Positions 48,981-62,950 of a stretch of DNA of 64,000 nt are shown piece after piece (position 1 is the first letter of the stretch; every line of letters begins with the position of its first letter). The DNA comes from Trichoplax adhaerens (Eukaryota; Placozoa; Uniplacotomia; Trichoplacea; Trichoplacidae). Below the pieces are notes generated by a model, which was given only the letters and a program-made list of their open reading frames with translations, ran no database searches and was not told where the DNA came from. The translations under genes and the position numbers were made by a program. The stretch spans positions 9,259,650 through 9,323,649 of the forward strand of contig NW_002060945.1 in NCBI RefSeq assembly GCF_000150275.1. The letters are read 5' to 3'.

Positions 48981-51191
48981 GACCTTAATATTTACAGTAT
49001 TCAATACTGTAGTAATATCAGTAAAGCTAGCTAGCTATGGGTGTAGACATTGCAGAATACGATATAACGTATTATTTTTTTTAAAATGGTATCCAATTTA
49101 GGCAAGACCCCGCAGCTCATAGTAGCTCTGTAATAAGGGAACCAGTATTAAACTAAGTGTGTACTACAATGTTGAACTTTTAAGCTGATAATAGCTAAAG
49201 CGATCAGATAAAAAATATGTGTATGAAAAATGTTCTATCCTCTCTTTATGAAACTATATTACTTAGTAAGGAATTATGTCACGTTAAAAAGAAGAATAAA
49301 TTGATTAAAGGCAAATTTTAAAATTAATCAGTCGACCGTTTGATATAGTATCTACTGTACGTTAATGAATCAGGCTTTGAATTGATCTTATCATATTTGC
49401 CCGTTACTGCACAGTAAATCGCTAGTAACTAAACAGTAGTTCGAAAATTACTGTAATAATATTATACCGCACATTTGCATCATCAGGTTTTGAGAGTTGA
49501 TATACTACAACAACCGATTAAGGACAATACCATGGATTTGGGTTGAACAAATTTGAATTTTTGCTGCATAAATATCGCTGAAAAAAGTATTTTTTGATTC
49601 ACCATTGATTGCTTGATCGAGTCTCATCTAATTAAAATAGATTGACTTGCAAATGACACACCGAAAAGGATAAACTGTATTATCCGATAGTAATTCCTAA
49701 ATAAAGTAAAAAGTATAAATATAGTCGTTTACAGTCACGTGAAGTATGTACTAGCGACAAATCGACTAGTTCTTCATAAAAGACAGGTTGCTACATCAAC
49801 TAGACTGTATTCATTGTAGCAATTGCTATAGTATAACAAATCCTTTTGGTACACCGGGTATACAGGTTAAAAGGCATTTATTGCCAATTTATTTATTGAA
49901 CCATTAGTAGACCAATGGTTAAGTGACCCAATAAACTGTTTCAGCGTCATTTTTGGTACGCAAATTGATCTTGAACGGTGTGTCAGTGACTACTAAACCC
50001 TGACTATACCCAAAATGATACTCAAACTTTCATCTTAGAAAAAATAGGTAGGGAGGGAGTTTGAGAGGGACTGGTGGATGAGTTTAGCCTCATTTTGGCT
50101 AGGAAATTTGACATCTACATTCTACAGTGCTGTAGTATTATTGTACTGCAGTAGTTGCTCTTCGACTTATGGTTGCCGTATTAATTTGAATAACATTGAT
50201 GATTTAAAGTTACTGCTTCCAAGCAGAGATTAGTAATAGGCAATGGAATACAATATATTATTACTTAATTTAGAAAAAATGGGTCAATTCAGAATCGACT
50301 GCCTGCATACTAAAGTACTGCATCAAGAAGTGTTGAACACAATTTGTCGACGAAATGAGGCCAAATATCTGTCCGTCGAAAGGAGTGTCCAGCCTAGGTA
50401 TTCTTCTAGTGGTCCATGACCGTGTGTTGCATACTAAAGAGTCTTTCTAAACTATCGGATTCTAGAGTGGGACTGGATTTTTTCGTATTTCCGAGTACAG
50501 TACTGCGCAGAACACTGCTGTAGTGTATATTAGTGAATTAAAATTATTATACTGATAATGCGATGGGATGGAGCGGGATGAGACAAAATTGATCAAATGT
50601 TGCAGACTTCTGCTGTACAGTATAAAATCGACATTTTCAAGTCTTCCTCAATGCATTACTATCGATATGTAAAATACATGTCGTGAGTTAAGGTATCAGA
50701 TACACAACAGTATATAGACATTCTATGTTGGTGGATGACATCTCTTTTTACACAATTGTGCAAGATCAAGCCTGCTGGTAGCCAGTGGGACCATACTGCC
50801 AAACTTGTCTGCTGTACAGTGTACAGTGTACAGTAAAGACCCTTCTAGAGTACAATGTACTGTACCCGATCAGGCAATAGTGATCCAGTAGCGTACGACC
50901 GTACAGTACTTGAACCGAGTGCAGTACGTGTACACTAGCGGTCAACTGTCAACGGTCAGCAGACTACGTAGGTACGACTGTAAATTAGCGTGAATCTAGT
51001 AGTGGATGACACGCACGCACAGTCAGTCATTAGAGGTGAATTGCTGTTCCTGTGGAACATTGATCCCAGCACGACAAGAAAGCCACAGTGAAATTTTTCT
51101 CACCAGTTCGTCCATTGCCCTCTTCAATTTGGACAATTAGTTGAATGATTTTACAAGTTTGCACAAGGTGAAGAGGAAATTAAGCAATCAG
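48981..51191. other. Intergenic region between SUGCT and MOB4
   Basis: No gene was seen. A cluster of CTGTACAGTGTACAGTGTAC-type palindromic words lies at 50810-50835, with further GTAC words to 50950, related in style to the array at 5.2-5.9 kb. The right end holds the 5' flank of MOB4. Confidence 0.45.
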
Positions 51192-54100
51192 ATGGAGGAT
51201 ATTTTAGCGGATAGCGACGCTATGGTACATCGTAATCGACCTGGAACAAAATCGAAGGTAAGCGAGATATTTCAGTGTACTGTACTGGACTGGTTTTCCT
51301 TGTCAACATGATCCCCAAAGACGATGGGCTAGGAGCGAGGATATTTTACATACAAAGATGAAATTTGACTTTCAGTCTACAGTATTCACTTTTATACAAC
51401 AACAGCTTAAAGATGGAGGTTTTCTGTCCTTTGTAATTTATTATCCATGTATTGCACCAGTGAAATGGATACTTTCTGATATGATAATAATTATTGAATT
51501 GAAGAAAAAGTTGGAGCTACGGTATACTGGACATTCTCCTACTTTCCACCTACTACAGTACGAGTATCATATTGTACCATTGGCATAGACTTGCTGGATC
51601 GACGCGCGTATATCATGTTATTTGGTAGAAGCAAACTTGAGTTGAGTTTACAATACTGTACAATTATTTCAACGCTTGTTGGATTGCATCAAGAATCAGC
51701 TTTTATGTCCAAGTTACATGCTATTTCTCCATACAACTGCTACATGGACTATCCCATGAAATAATTGATTGCTTGACAGGAAAATTACTCCTGACTTATA
51801 TCGAACTGATAGTACTTTGCTTGCCTTTCAAATGCCATACAAGAGATCTCAGATCAAGTTGATCCGATATCTCATAGATAGTCTGCAAAAAAATTCATTC
51901 ATTGTTTCGTTGTTTGTATGGAGAGATGATTAGGAATGATATGTAGCAAAAAGTCAAAAAACGCATCAACTCTTTCCTTATTTGTGCCGAGAGACGATTA
52001 GAAATGATACGTAGCAAAAAGTCAATTTACTTGATCATAGGAAGGTTGCAAGGCCTGTTATTTCCAATTGGTGAAACTGTACGTGATGTTTGATTTCATT
52101 GCCCCTATCTCTCGTCACTTTAGCTGTGCATTTAAAATTTTAACGCTAATGACAACGTCAGCGATTCATGTTGATACACTGTAGTTACTACAGTGTAGTA
52201 TCGTCATCCCTCCAAGAAGATTCGTCAATGACAAAAGCAATTCGTTGAGGATACGTATACTGCCACAATCGCAAATAGCAATACGCCAGAGTCGTATTTT
52301 GTGATCATATTGATTTTGCACCATAGCTGAACGTAGGAATACAAACTTGACAGCTTTAATCGTGCCTGGAATTCATCTTGACTATACTCATTTTGATGAC
52401 TGAGATAGATTATAATGTCAATACCTTAGAATACTTGTAATCTACAGTGCTAGTTTAATAAAGCGATGAAAGGATCCTCCCAACGCAATATTATTACATA
52501 CTGGATTGACAAATATTTCCAATTGAAAATATTAGTACAGTACATGATCCTATTAACCACGCTACTGTTTTATGTATTATCGATACCAAAGCTGTTATTG
52601 TATATTTATTACTCTAGGCTATGAACCGGTGGCCTGATATCGAATTTGATGACATGGATTCTATACTTTGTGTACAACAGGTATTGACTGCCATATAGTA
52701 CTTACTCGTACATGCTTATTACGTAGTTTTTAATATGGAATAGGTCATGGACTCTTGTCCATGCCTATCACTTGATGATACATAATACACAATTCGTATA
52801 TTAAAATGAATTATTCCTCCATTATTTGACAATTACAACAAAACATATTTCGACGGTTCGTTCAACCACAATAATAACTTGATTACAATTTTAGAACGAC
52901 TGTACTATATAAGCGATACGAGAAGACCTAATTTTGAAATATTTTAGCAGTTGACTTGTAGATGTAAAACCTTAACAGCATGTCAATAAAACAGTACTTC
53001 AATTATAGACTTTTAACTGAACAAACTTGTGAACTTATTAACGTAAATTTTTGTGCTACATGCCAGTGCTGTTCTAAATATCAACTTATCAGTATGGGGA
53101 CAATTAATCTATTACAGCGATTTATTACTGCATTGAGTAGCTAATTTTAATGTTGAAAAATGTATACTTACTGTATACACTATTTGAAAAAGCTAAGTAC
53201 AATCTCTATTTCATTGTTAGATAATTCAGCAACGAATTAAGGATGATGCGTCGAATATACAAGTAATAATTAATCCTCCTCCATCTCAAGACGAAGATGT
53301 TTGGAAATACGAACATATCAGGTAACCTTATATAACTGCTGTCAATGGCTAAATGAGATAGCATCTTGGTATTAGAAAAATAAAAACTTTATTATTCCTA
53401 GGCAATTTTGTCAAGAACTGAATGGATTAGCGGTCCTGTTACAGGTTATAATCTTCATGCTATTTATTTATGATATTATGATCTAAGTATCATTTTCTAT
53501 GGACTGTTATTGCCAAACTAATGGACATTGGATGCAACGAATTTTTTTGGCAATATTATTTATTAAATCATTATATAACTAATATCAATGTTTTTTGGAA
53601 ATTAGGCTGAATGCAACCCAACCAGTTGCCCGCAGATGATGGCAACAGAACAGTGGATTTACTTATGTGCTGCCCATAAAATACCAAAAGAGGTAAATGA
53701 TGAACAATTTATGTAGAAAGTATCGATCCATTGGTGTAATCATTACGCTGGTGCAATGGATGATTAGCAATGTCTTTTTAAGACTTTCATCATTTTACTC
53801 TTACAGTGTCCAGCAATCGACTACACAAGACATACTTTAGATGGCGCTGCTGTATTATTAAATAGCAATAAATACTTCTCTAGTCGGTAAGGACTATGAT
53901 TTGCGAATAAAAAAAAATGAATAGTAATCTAAGTGACCTAACATGTGAAATTCAAATTGTTACTATAGGGTGACAATAAAAGATACATCCGTAGCAAAGT
54001 TGGCTTCAGTGTGTCGTAGGCTATACAGAATCTTTTCTCATGCCTTTTATCATCATCGGGCTCAATTTGATATCTTCGAGGTTTGTTATAGCTTCAACTT

Positions 54101-54287
54101 AGATACGATTATGAAATATGCTTTATCTGTGTCATTACTGCATATCTTATCTTTCCTTCAGACTGAGACCTTTCTTTGTGAGCGGTTTACTGCTTTTGCA
54201 AAAAAGTACGAGCTAATGACCGGAGAAAGTTTAATTGTAACCCTAAATCATGATAGTAACGCAGATAGCGAAGGTATGGAATCATGA
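51192..54287 (+). CDS. MOB4: MOB4 / phocein, MOB family adaptor of STRIPAK
   Basis: MOB4 is a core subunit of the STRIPAK PP2A complex with striatins, acting against Hippo-type kinase signalling and in membrane traffic. Eight exons keep phase and give 225 aa, the length of the human protein: 51192-51257, 52618-52680, 53221-53321, 53402-53444, 53606-53692, 53807-53886, 53969-54080, 54162-54287. The sequence follows the family throughout: [114 protein letters not shown]. Zinc ligands are C94, C99, H171 and H176. Intron 1 is 1.36 kb; the others are short. Confidence 0.96.
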
Positions 54288-57200
54288 CCATGATAAGAGA
54301 AGCATTGCATATATGCTTTTATTTGATTAGAAATGTTTTTAATAGCCGATTTTAGGGCAGATACATCAATTCTGTGAAAGATTAATGGAAGGCTACTTAA
54401 GACGAACAGAACATACGATTTTCTTGCATTTTAGTAATTAATAGCGATACTATAACTTCATTAATTCAACTAATTTTGTCTAATATGTTTATTTGAACTG
54501 ACTTTATACTGTAAGTTATTTCGCTATATGTTAAATTTCAGTGAATGTTAATGTGCATATAAACGTTCATTTTATCTGTCTATGAATATAAATTTTTCGA
54601 AGGTATCGTGAATAACAGACAGCAATTTATAGGCATAATTATATTATGTAACTAGCCTGCAACTGACCAACAAATTATGATAATCACACAACTACCCTGT
54701 AAATATACCTTTTATCTTTAATAGCCTCATAACATTGCACAATATATTAACACTACTGCTTATAGCTTAGAGCGTGGTAGAGTTTTCATGTATATATATA
54801 CCTATAGGATTCCATAGTATTTTGAATATATAATCATTCTTATATTGGAGATTCTAAATATTTTAATTCTATCATTGCACTGCAATAGCAATAATCGCTT
54901 GAAGGTTGATATTAGGATTATGTAACGGACAGTTTGTCAAATCTTCTCGAATATTGCAATCATTTTTGCTTATAACAAAACATAAGTGGCATTAATTACT
55001 TTTTCGTTTTTTACATGCCTAAATTAGCACCTACCTCTATAATAAATTATAATTGTGAAATTTATGATTGTAACGTTGTTATAAGAGTAGAATTCTTATA
55101 AAAAAAACTGAAGTTTAAAAATTATCGATTCTACTATTAATACTGCCCGATATCCTACAAATTCTTTAGGTGTAAATTATTACTCAAGGGACAGATGTTA
55201 TGGACCGCGCGAAGTCAATCAATATCTACCGTTACCACCATACTCGTTTCATTGCAAACCATTATAACGTGTACAGTACCGTTGTTTGATCATTGTAGAT
55301 TCGTTAAAGTTCGAAAAATGATCTGGTCTGTCGTACGGTTGTAAAGTACAGTAGCCGAGGAATTTGTTATGATAAGATATAAAAGTATGCACAGGGCGAA
55401 GGTCAATCTACGTTACTGTAGCGGACGATAATTTTCTTCGTAATGAATGAGTGCTATGGAAATATACTGGCAAGAGGATTATAAGCTTGGTTTAAATATT
55501 TACTGACATCATGATCTATCATAAAATTTATAGATATTGATATTTTAATCGTATAGGATGCCAACGAGGGAGTACTCAGGAAGCAACATTTAAGTTATCT
55601 TTTGTTGTTAGCGCAGAAGCATTTTCTAAAGATATATTGCAATAGGTATTTGGCGACTCTTGTACAGAGAATAGGAATGTTAGTCAATTTACAAAAGGTT
55701 TAAAATGGCTTAGTTCTTAAAGTAGGGAACGTCCGATAGCAGCTATAGCACTTGCAATACTATACGATTGTGCATGTCTGAATGATTGTTAGAAAGAATA
55801 AATAATTTCATTTGCCAAAGCTAATTACAAATATTATAGTATTTAATGATTGCACACTGATCATCACTGTACAAAGGATTTTTCGTTGTATAAACTAATC
55901 TCGCGAGAATCTTACTGCCATTAGATCGATCTTGTATGATATTCTAGGATAGTCTTCATGTACAGTAGACAAGAGCCTCACTGAATGTTATGTTCTTATT
56001 AATCAGTAAGAATATTTACAATAATTCTATGTTATAATTAGTTTCTACCACGTTTACAGAATTATGAAGAGTACTTGCGTGATAAGGTATGGATACTTTT
56101 CCATATTCGTAATTGAGCATAAAAACTGAGTTTACCACAAGGATAGTTTCCATAGACGAGCATGAAAATCATACGTACACTTCACAATAGCATAGACAAA
56201 CCTAGTTACCGTATCAAATATGTGAAACTTATTGGATCGAACTAGACTAAACTTTCACATAACTTGCATCATATGTAGTAGGATAGCACGTAAAATGTTC
56301 ATGCAAAAATATCATACTGATATATTGTACGACTATATATACTAATCCTACATTAGGTAGAATAATGTACCTGTAAATGAAATAGGCTATATCCGATTTA
56401 TGCTTATAAAAGTAGCGTAATCACCTCGATAAGCACATCTAACCGTAATCCTGAAAATACAAACTATCGTTACTAAATATAAAATTTTGTACCCATATTT
56501 ATTAAAATATCATATTTTCTTCAGAGACTATAGGAATATATCTTATCCTATCTTAAAATAGAAATAAATTGCGAGACAACAAATGAATTATTTCCTCTCG
56601 CTTAGTAAACGAGAACCATCTATAGATATCATACTATAAATTAAGTATATTTTTCGAAGTATTTCTACTGTAGGTAGAGAGAAAGCTGAAATTCAAAACA
56701 AGAAATCGGTTTGAAATTTTAAAGCACTAATAAGTATAATTAGTGTACTAATAGCGTAACTAGATTATCAAGTTGACCAAGGTATAACGAATTGCTCATA
56801 CATTGACATAATCTGTTAATATCAAAGAAAGGAAAATTATGACTCGTTATAAATATGGAGCGATATAACATTGCACCGCTACTATACTGTTAGAAATATT
56901 TACACATACAGAACGAAGACGTAAAATTTAGCGGAAATAGTCTAAGTCTGTAACTATACTACTAAATAATATGCAGAATTAATATAACTACGTTATGGAA
57001 TTAATATGATAAATTATTGCCGGATAACAAGAAAACAAGATTAATTGAATTATTACGTCATAGATGTCACTTCTATATTACAAGTATTTATTTACATTAT
57101 AAAATTGATAATAAAGATGAAGGAAGGTATTAAAGAAAGCAATTTGAGATCATTAAAGCAAACAGCAGATCAGAAGCAGTGCAACTAAGTGATAGTACTA

Positions 57201-58650
57201 ACATAATCTAATCTCGTAAAAGAATATGACGATTTATTGAATACGTCTTTTATGCCGCATGGACCGTCGTTATCTGCCGGTTTATTTACATGATATAACT
57301 GATAATAAGGGGATACATATAGGAAAGATAGGAAAATTTACGAAAATATTTTAGACTAAAGCATACCAGTAGAACTTCTCCGAAACTATGCAACTCAATT
57401 ATAATAATATTGACCCGATCCAATCTTGTCTTTGACAAAGAAAACCGCGATTGATTGAATACTATGTTATACACACCGGTATTTATGTAACTAGTCCTAT
57501 TCTGATATAATGTATACCAGCTCAATAAATATAGTTGAATATATCCAATATTGAACGAATTCATTATACATACACTTAAAAAGATATAATAATAGCATAT
57601 CTATGGTTTACAATACTATTTGAAAGGATGTGATCTTGTCGAAGTAATCCATATACAGTAAAGGGAAGATAGTGAGGCCAAGAAAAGTGGTTTTAGATGT
57701 AATTATATAACTCGCCAGAAATTACATAACTAGATTATTGGTATTGACATGATCTAAGCTTGTTCCATACCAGAAAGACACGATAATTGAATACTATAAC
57801 ACTTAACTTGATTAAAAAGTCTGTTGATTTTAATTGAGCTAAAATTTATCTCATTAACGGATAATTATAAACTAAAAAATTTAGTAAATTATTCCCGATA
57901 ATTATTAATTAGGCAATCATTTGAATTTCCCTTTTATCTGCGTTTTAATAAAAAACACAAAATTTCCAAGTATAATATCATGACAGTATGAGATACGATA
58001 ATTGTTTATTAACAGTAATTAACCCTTGGTAGATATTGCAATCTATTCGTTTATTCTATTTTCTTATTTATAATATACGAGATCAAGAGGAAAATTATAA
58101 AATTGAAAATTTATTATTGTGTCTGTTCATTGTCCATTAGTAAATAATACCAATTTTGAATAACAATAACTATATTATCGGTAATATATTACAACTGCCA
58201 AGGATAAAACGTGACGATCATTTAAATAGAAATTATTAACTAGCTTAGAGTCCGAGGAGGAAGAAGTAAGGAAATTATGAAATAGACAAGAGCTTCATGT
58301 CTATATCGATCCAATAGAAGTAGCAGCAATATAAGGTTAGAGTGGATACGCTTAGAAAACGGAAGATTTCTAGAATTTTTAGTAGAATGGGAATTTTTTA
58401 TTTTTAATCTATTTTCTTTATGATCTGTACAATTTATTGATAATGAATTAAACTCTACATTAACCTTTAACAAATTTAGTACTTATTACTAGCTATATTA
58501 ACCGCCGTAGCGCTAGTATCTTATCCTTGTTTTTACATAGCGGTATGAAACTTAAACATATTACCATGACAGATTAGGTTAAAACAAGAAAATAAAGTAG
58601 ATTAATTGACATTTTAATAAATTCATCATTAACTTAAATCTCTATCTCAA
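54288..58650. other. Gene-poor region with very degenerate repeats
   Basis: No gene was found. Between about 56740 and 57850 a loose module recurs: an AACTAGATTAT-like piece, TTGAC(C/A)(T/C)GATC(C/T)AA, CTTGT and GAT(T)GATTGAATAC, seen near 57200, 57412 and 57745. It is AT-rich throughout and too decayed to define units. Confidence 0.4.
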
Positions 58651-61600
58651 CACGTATCTCAATTTGGGTTCATGATGTACGGTACAATAGTTAAACGAGA
58701 CTGTTTGCTTGAATAATTTACATTTGAATAAAACTGCCGTTGAAATGGGTATCTTAGTTTGTGGTAGGAATTGTAATGGAAATATTAAATGAGGAAATGG
58801 ACCTGATTATTCAACCAGCGCGATTTGATCGATCTTTAACAGTTTATCAAATTGGCGTTGGATTTGACAGTCTATCACGAACTAAAATTCACTAAGTCGA
58901 ATTGAAACAACAAGCAAGTTGAGTTGATGAATTTAGATTAAAAAAACAGGAGATTCCTAGTTGAAAGATAGAGCTGCCTTTATTTTGATAATAAGTAACA
59001 GAGATATTTAGTTAGGAAATTTGCTAGATTAACTTCTAATGGGATCATTTCCTTTTGAATAGCTATCTTGGCGTTTCATAATAGTATGTTAGAGGCAAAA
59101 TAGGAAATGTGCTTGAATACTTTACAGTTGAATACATCTCAATTTCTATAGAAACAAGAATTTCAAATTTCTGTCTGTTGTGTACGTTATAGAGTTATTG
59201 AGTAAGGAAGCTTTACCTGATTAATTGAACGTTGAATATTTGCTTTTAAAATTCATATCACGATTGATTTGACGATCGTAGTCTATCGTAGCGATATTCA
59301 ATAAGAGAAAAAAACAAAACTAACATGGAGTTCAAATTAATCAGGTAATTCCTATGGAACATGTATCTCAACCTGCCTTAGCAATACTAGAAGAAAATGT
59401 TTAGCAAGAAAACTTGCTAGTTCAAAATACAGCTCAATACATTTTCAATTTCTATTGAAATACAAATCTGAATTTTATGTTAGTTGTATGTGGCAGACTT
59501 GATGAAAGAATTTAATAAAGAAATTGACTTGATTGATAGTTTCAATAGGTTTCAATACTCTATTAGAAGTGTGGATGTTGATTTTGTTTTTAGTCGTAAT
59601 ACTAAATGAAATAATTAAACAAGGAAAGTAGTTTGACCAATTTTATAATTCAATTTTTGTTAAAAGATATATACGGATTTTGTTTTTAGTTGTGTACGTG
59701 ATGAGAGTATTTAAGATGAAAAGTAGTTTAACCAATTTATAGCTGAATGTTTATTAAAGGATAAATGTGAGTTTTAAGTCACATAAATGATAAAAGAATT
59801 TAACAAGGAAAATATCTGTAGCTTAATAAATTTATGCTATTCAATTTCTATTGAAATCTGCATCTTGATTTACATTTTATTCGTGTTTCAACGGAAATAT
59901 CCAATAAGGAAATTGTTAACTGAACTTATTTATATAGATCAATCATTACTATATCGAAATTGGATCTTAATTTGTTCTAGTCGTTTACATTAACAAATGC
60001 TCAACTAATAGATTAACTTAACTGCTTTGTAATTTTAATTATTCTTCTCTCAAATTTGCAACTAAATTTGTTTTGGTTTTAAGCGTGATAAGGCACTTAG
60101 CGAAGAAATAAATTTGAGTAATTGTTTAGTTAACAAATTCGAAGCTCCTATAGAATGCCTTACAATATGAAATATGCTCAATAAGGAAAATTAACTGGAC
60201 TAATCAACAGTTAAATTTGTTAATTATTTCTTTTGAAATACGAATCTCAATATATCTTATGCCTACAGAATGAAGAGGCTCAATGAAAAATTTTGACTTG
60301 ATTATTTTTAAATTTGAAGTACTTTTATTGGACTTTGTACCTTCAATGGGTTTCGTTGTTCATAGGATAGAGATGTAGAGTGAGAAACTTAGCATTGACT
60401 ACTCCGTAATCTTAATTCTTTCCGTTGAAATTGCAATTTCTATTTGCTCTAATTGTGTATGTAATGGCCGTGTTTAATATCGAATTTGACTATCCTACAA
60501 TTTCAGTTATTCCCGTTAAAACGGCTATATTGGCTTGCTGTAGTTTTGCATGGAATAGAGATACTTTGTAAGAGAATTGACTTGACTACTGGGTAATTTT
60601 AGTCATTTCCGTTGAAACTGTCATGTCTACTTGCCTATCCAGTAGCTTAGTAACAGGACCATGACTTTAACAGCTTTGCAATTTCAGTCATTTTCATTGA
60701 AACAGCCATGTTTACTTGCTTCTAGTTATGTATAAAATGGCTTATTGGGGACACTGACTGTAATCACTTTGCAATTTCACTCGTTCTCATGAAAACTGCC
60801 ATGTCTACTTGCCCTAGTCATGCAAGTAATGAAGATGCTTAATGAAAATTGACTTAACTATGCTACAATTTCAGTCATTTCCGTTGAAACTGGCATGTCT
60901 GTTTACTGTAACCATACATCCTTGATGGAAATACTTAATTAGAAAATAGGCCACTCAACAATTTCAATTATTCCCGTTGAAACTACCGTATCGATTTGCT
61001 CTAGTTGTATATAGGATGGAAAGATTTAACGCACAAATGGATGGACTAGTTTACTCTACAATTTCAATTGTCCCCGTTGAAATTGCCATGTCTACTTGCT
61101 CTAGTTGTCCGTGTAATGGAGCTGTCCGACGAAGAAATTGGTTTGATCATCTTATAATTTCAATGAGTTTCGTCACTATCTCACTTTGCTTTCAATATAC
61201 GTAACTGAGGCAAATAAAAATAGCAGTTTGAATGAGAATGATTGAAGTTGTAAAGCCATAAGGAAATCCATTTGACTAACCAGTAATTCAATAGATTCTA
61301 ATTTCTATTGAAATTGACATCTCGATTTACCTTATTGGTGAAGAATAGAGGTGTTCAGCAACAGGATTGACTTAACTAATCTACCGTATAAGGTCAATAG
61401 ATTTAATATTTGCTGTAAAAATATCCGTTTACATTCATTTGACAAGTATACCACCACGATATTCAAGAAAGATACAGACTTGATTCATTTAGAGTTTAGA
61501 ATTCACGATAAAATTAAAATTTTCATGGAGTGCCATAGCGATAGAGCTAATCAATTAGGCCATTAGCTCGAATTATTGATAATTAGATTATTATTTTAAC

Positions 61601-62950
61601 TGAGATTAGTGTATCCGTTGCTGATCATTTTGGGGGGACCGATTTGTTTCAGTTCTATTCAACTTGTACTTATGGATACGTTTTAAAGTTACACAAATTT
61701 AAATTAGTCGACTACAATTTTCTTATTGAAATATTCCATTGCCTACCGATACTGCTCAAAAATAAATCAAGATTTTCCTAGTACGAATAATTGAATCAAT
61801 CAAGTTGATTTTCTCATTAAATATCTCAATTCAGCAAGAGTTGTAAAGTATTCTCTGCTATAATTCAATAAGCTAGTATTTGCGTGTAATTAAAAGTATG
61901 ATTGCAGAATTTACTACTGCTTTTTATACGTAACATATGCAGTAAAATACACCTTATTAAATAGAGATATTAAACAAGAAAATTGACTAATTGCATCATT
62001 GCTACTAGGAATGTCTTGATTACTTACAGTAGTATGCGATACAACTTTTCAATGAAAAATTCGTCCGTAACTAATTTCTATTTCCACAACTTGAACATTT
62101 TTTTTCGATATTTGTACCTAAATTTCTCTAAGCTATCTGTATCTACTACAGAGACTGAAGTCATGTAGAAATTGTACCGGGTTGATTCACGCTGATTCAA
62201 ATAAAATGGAACCTTCCTGTAGAAATTTGTATCTCGGCTAGCCAAGTTATCAGCATTGAATTAAATCATGTAGACACATGAATGATGCTGAATAGCTGGT
62301 TAAAGTTAAAATCGAGTGTAAGAAATTATTAAATAAATAGCCTCAATTTTTATTTCACTTAAAAACTTAATGATTGATAAAATATCTGAGACATTGCGCT
62401 GGATTGATTTAATCCCATTCCAATAAATGAAACAGTTCTTTGGAAATAGCATCTCTGCTTACCCAAGTTATGACACTTGCTTTGCCTTAGCAATCCGAGT
62501 TCAATAGGGCGGTTTAAATATTAAAAGTAGTTTTTTTATTAACATCCATTTTCTTTCCATTGGAAGATTTGTGCTACTATGAAAAGTAACATGGTTGATT
62601 TCAATCAGTTGTGATTATAGAAAACAATTTCTCTTTGCTCATGGAATCTCAACATAGTGACTACAGTAATCTATTTAAAACTAGCACGAATTCCTATGGA
62701 AATCGGTATTGACAGTCATGAACAATTTTTATCCATTTCTACCATTTTTGATTAAAAGAAAAGAATGATAATCATATTGATACATTATTCTTTCTGTCCT
62801 TACGATTGGCTAAATGTTGTTATTTATAGGATAATCATCTTAATTTACTTCATTTTTTATTTATTCCACTATTCTAAAAATACTCCTTCAGTAACATTGT
62901 CCAATATTAGAATATTGCATTTTAGAGCGATAGTATTATCCATAACATGA
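58650..62950. repeat. Degenerate tandem array, clearest period about 95 bp
   Basis: The core at 60400-61200 repeats a module CCGTTGAAACTGCCATGTC preceded by ATTTCA(G/A)T(C/T)A and followed by TACTTGCTCTAGTTGT, an AATGG piece and a TTGACT stretch. Module starts near 60421, 60512, 60608, 60693, 60786, 60880, 60972, 61071 and 61165 give spacings of 85-100 bp. Flanking sequence from about 58650 and on to about 62950 contains longer, more diverged relatives (TTTCTATTGAAAT, GAAATTGACTTGATT). Short open frames inside it shift from unit to unit and are not genes. Confidence 0.75.

Noticed and set aside
60977-61204. 75-codon ORF in the right-hand array
   Set aside because: It runs through several 95-bp repeat units and its sequence is that of the repeat; no independent coding evidence.
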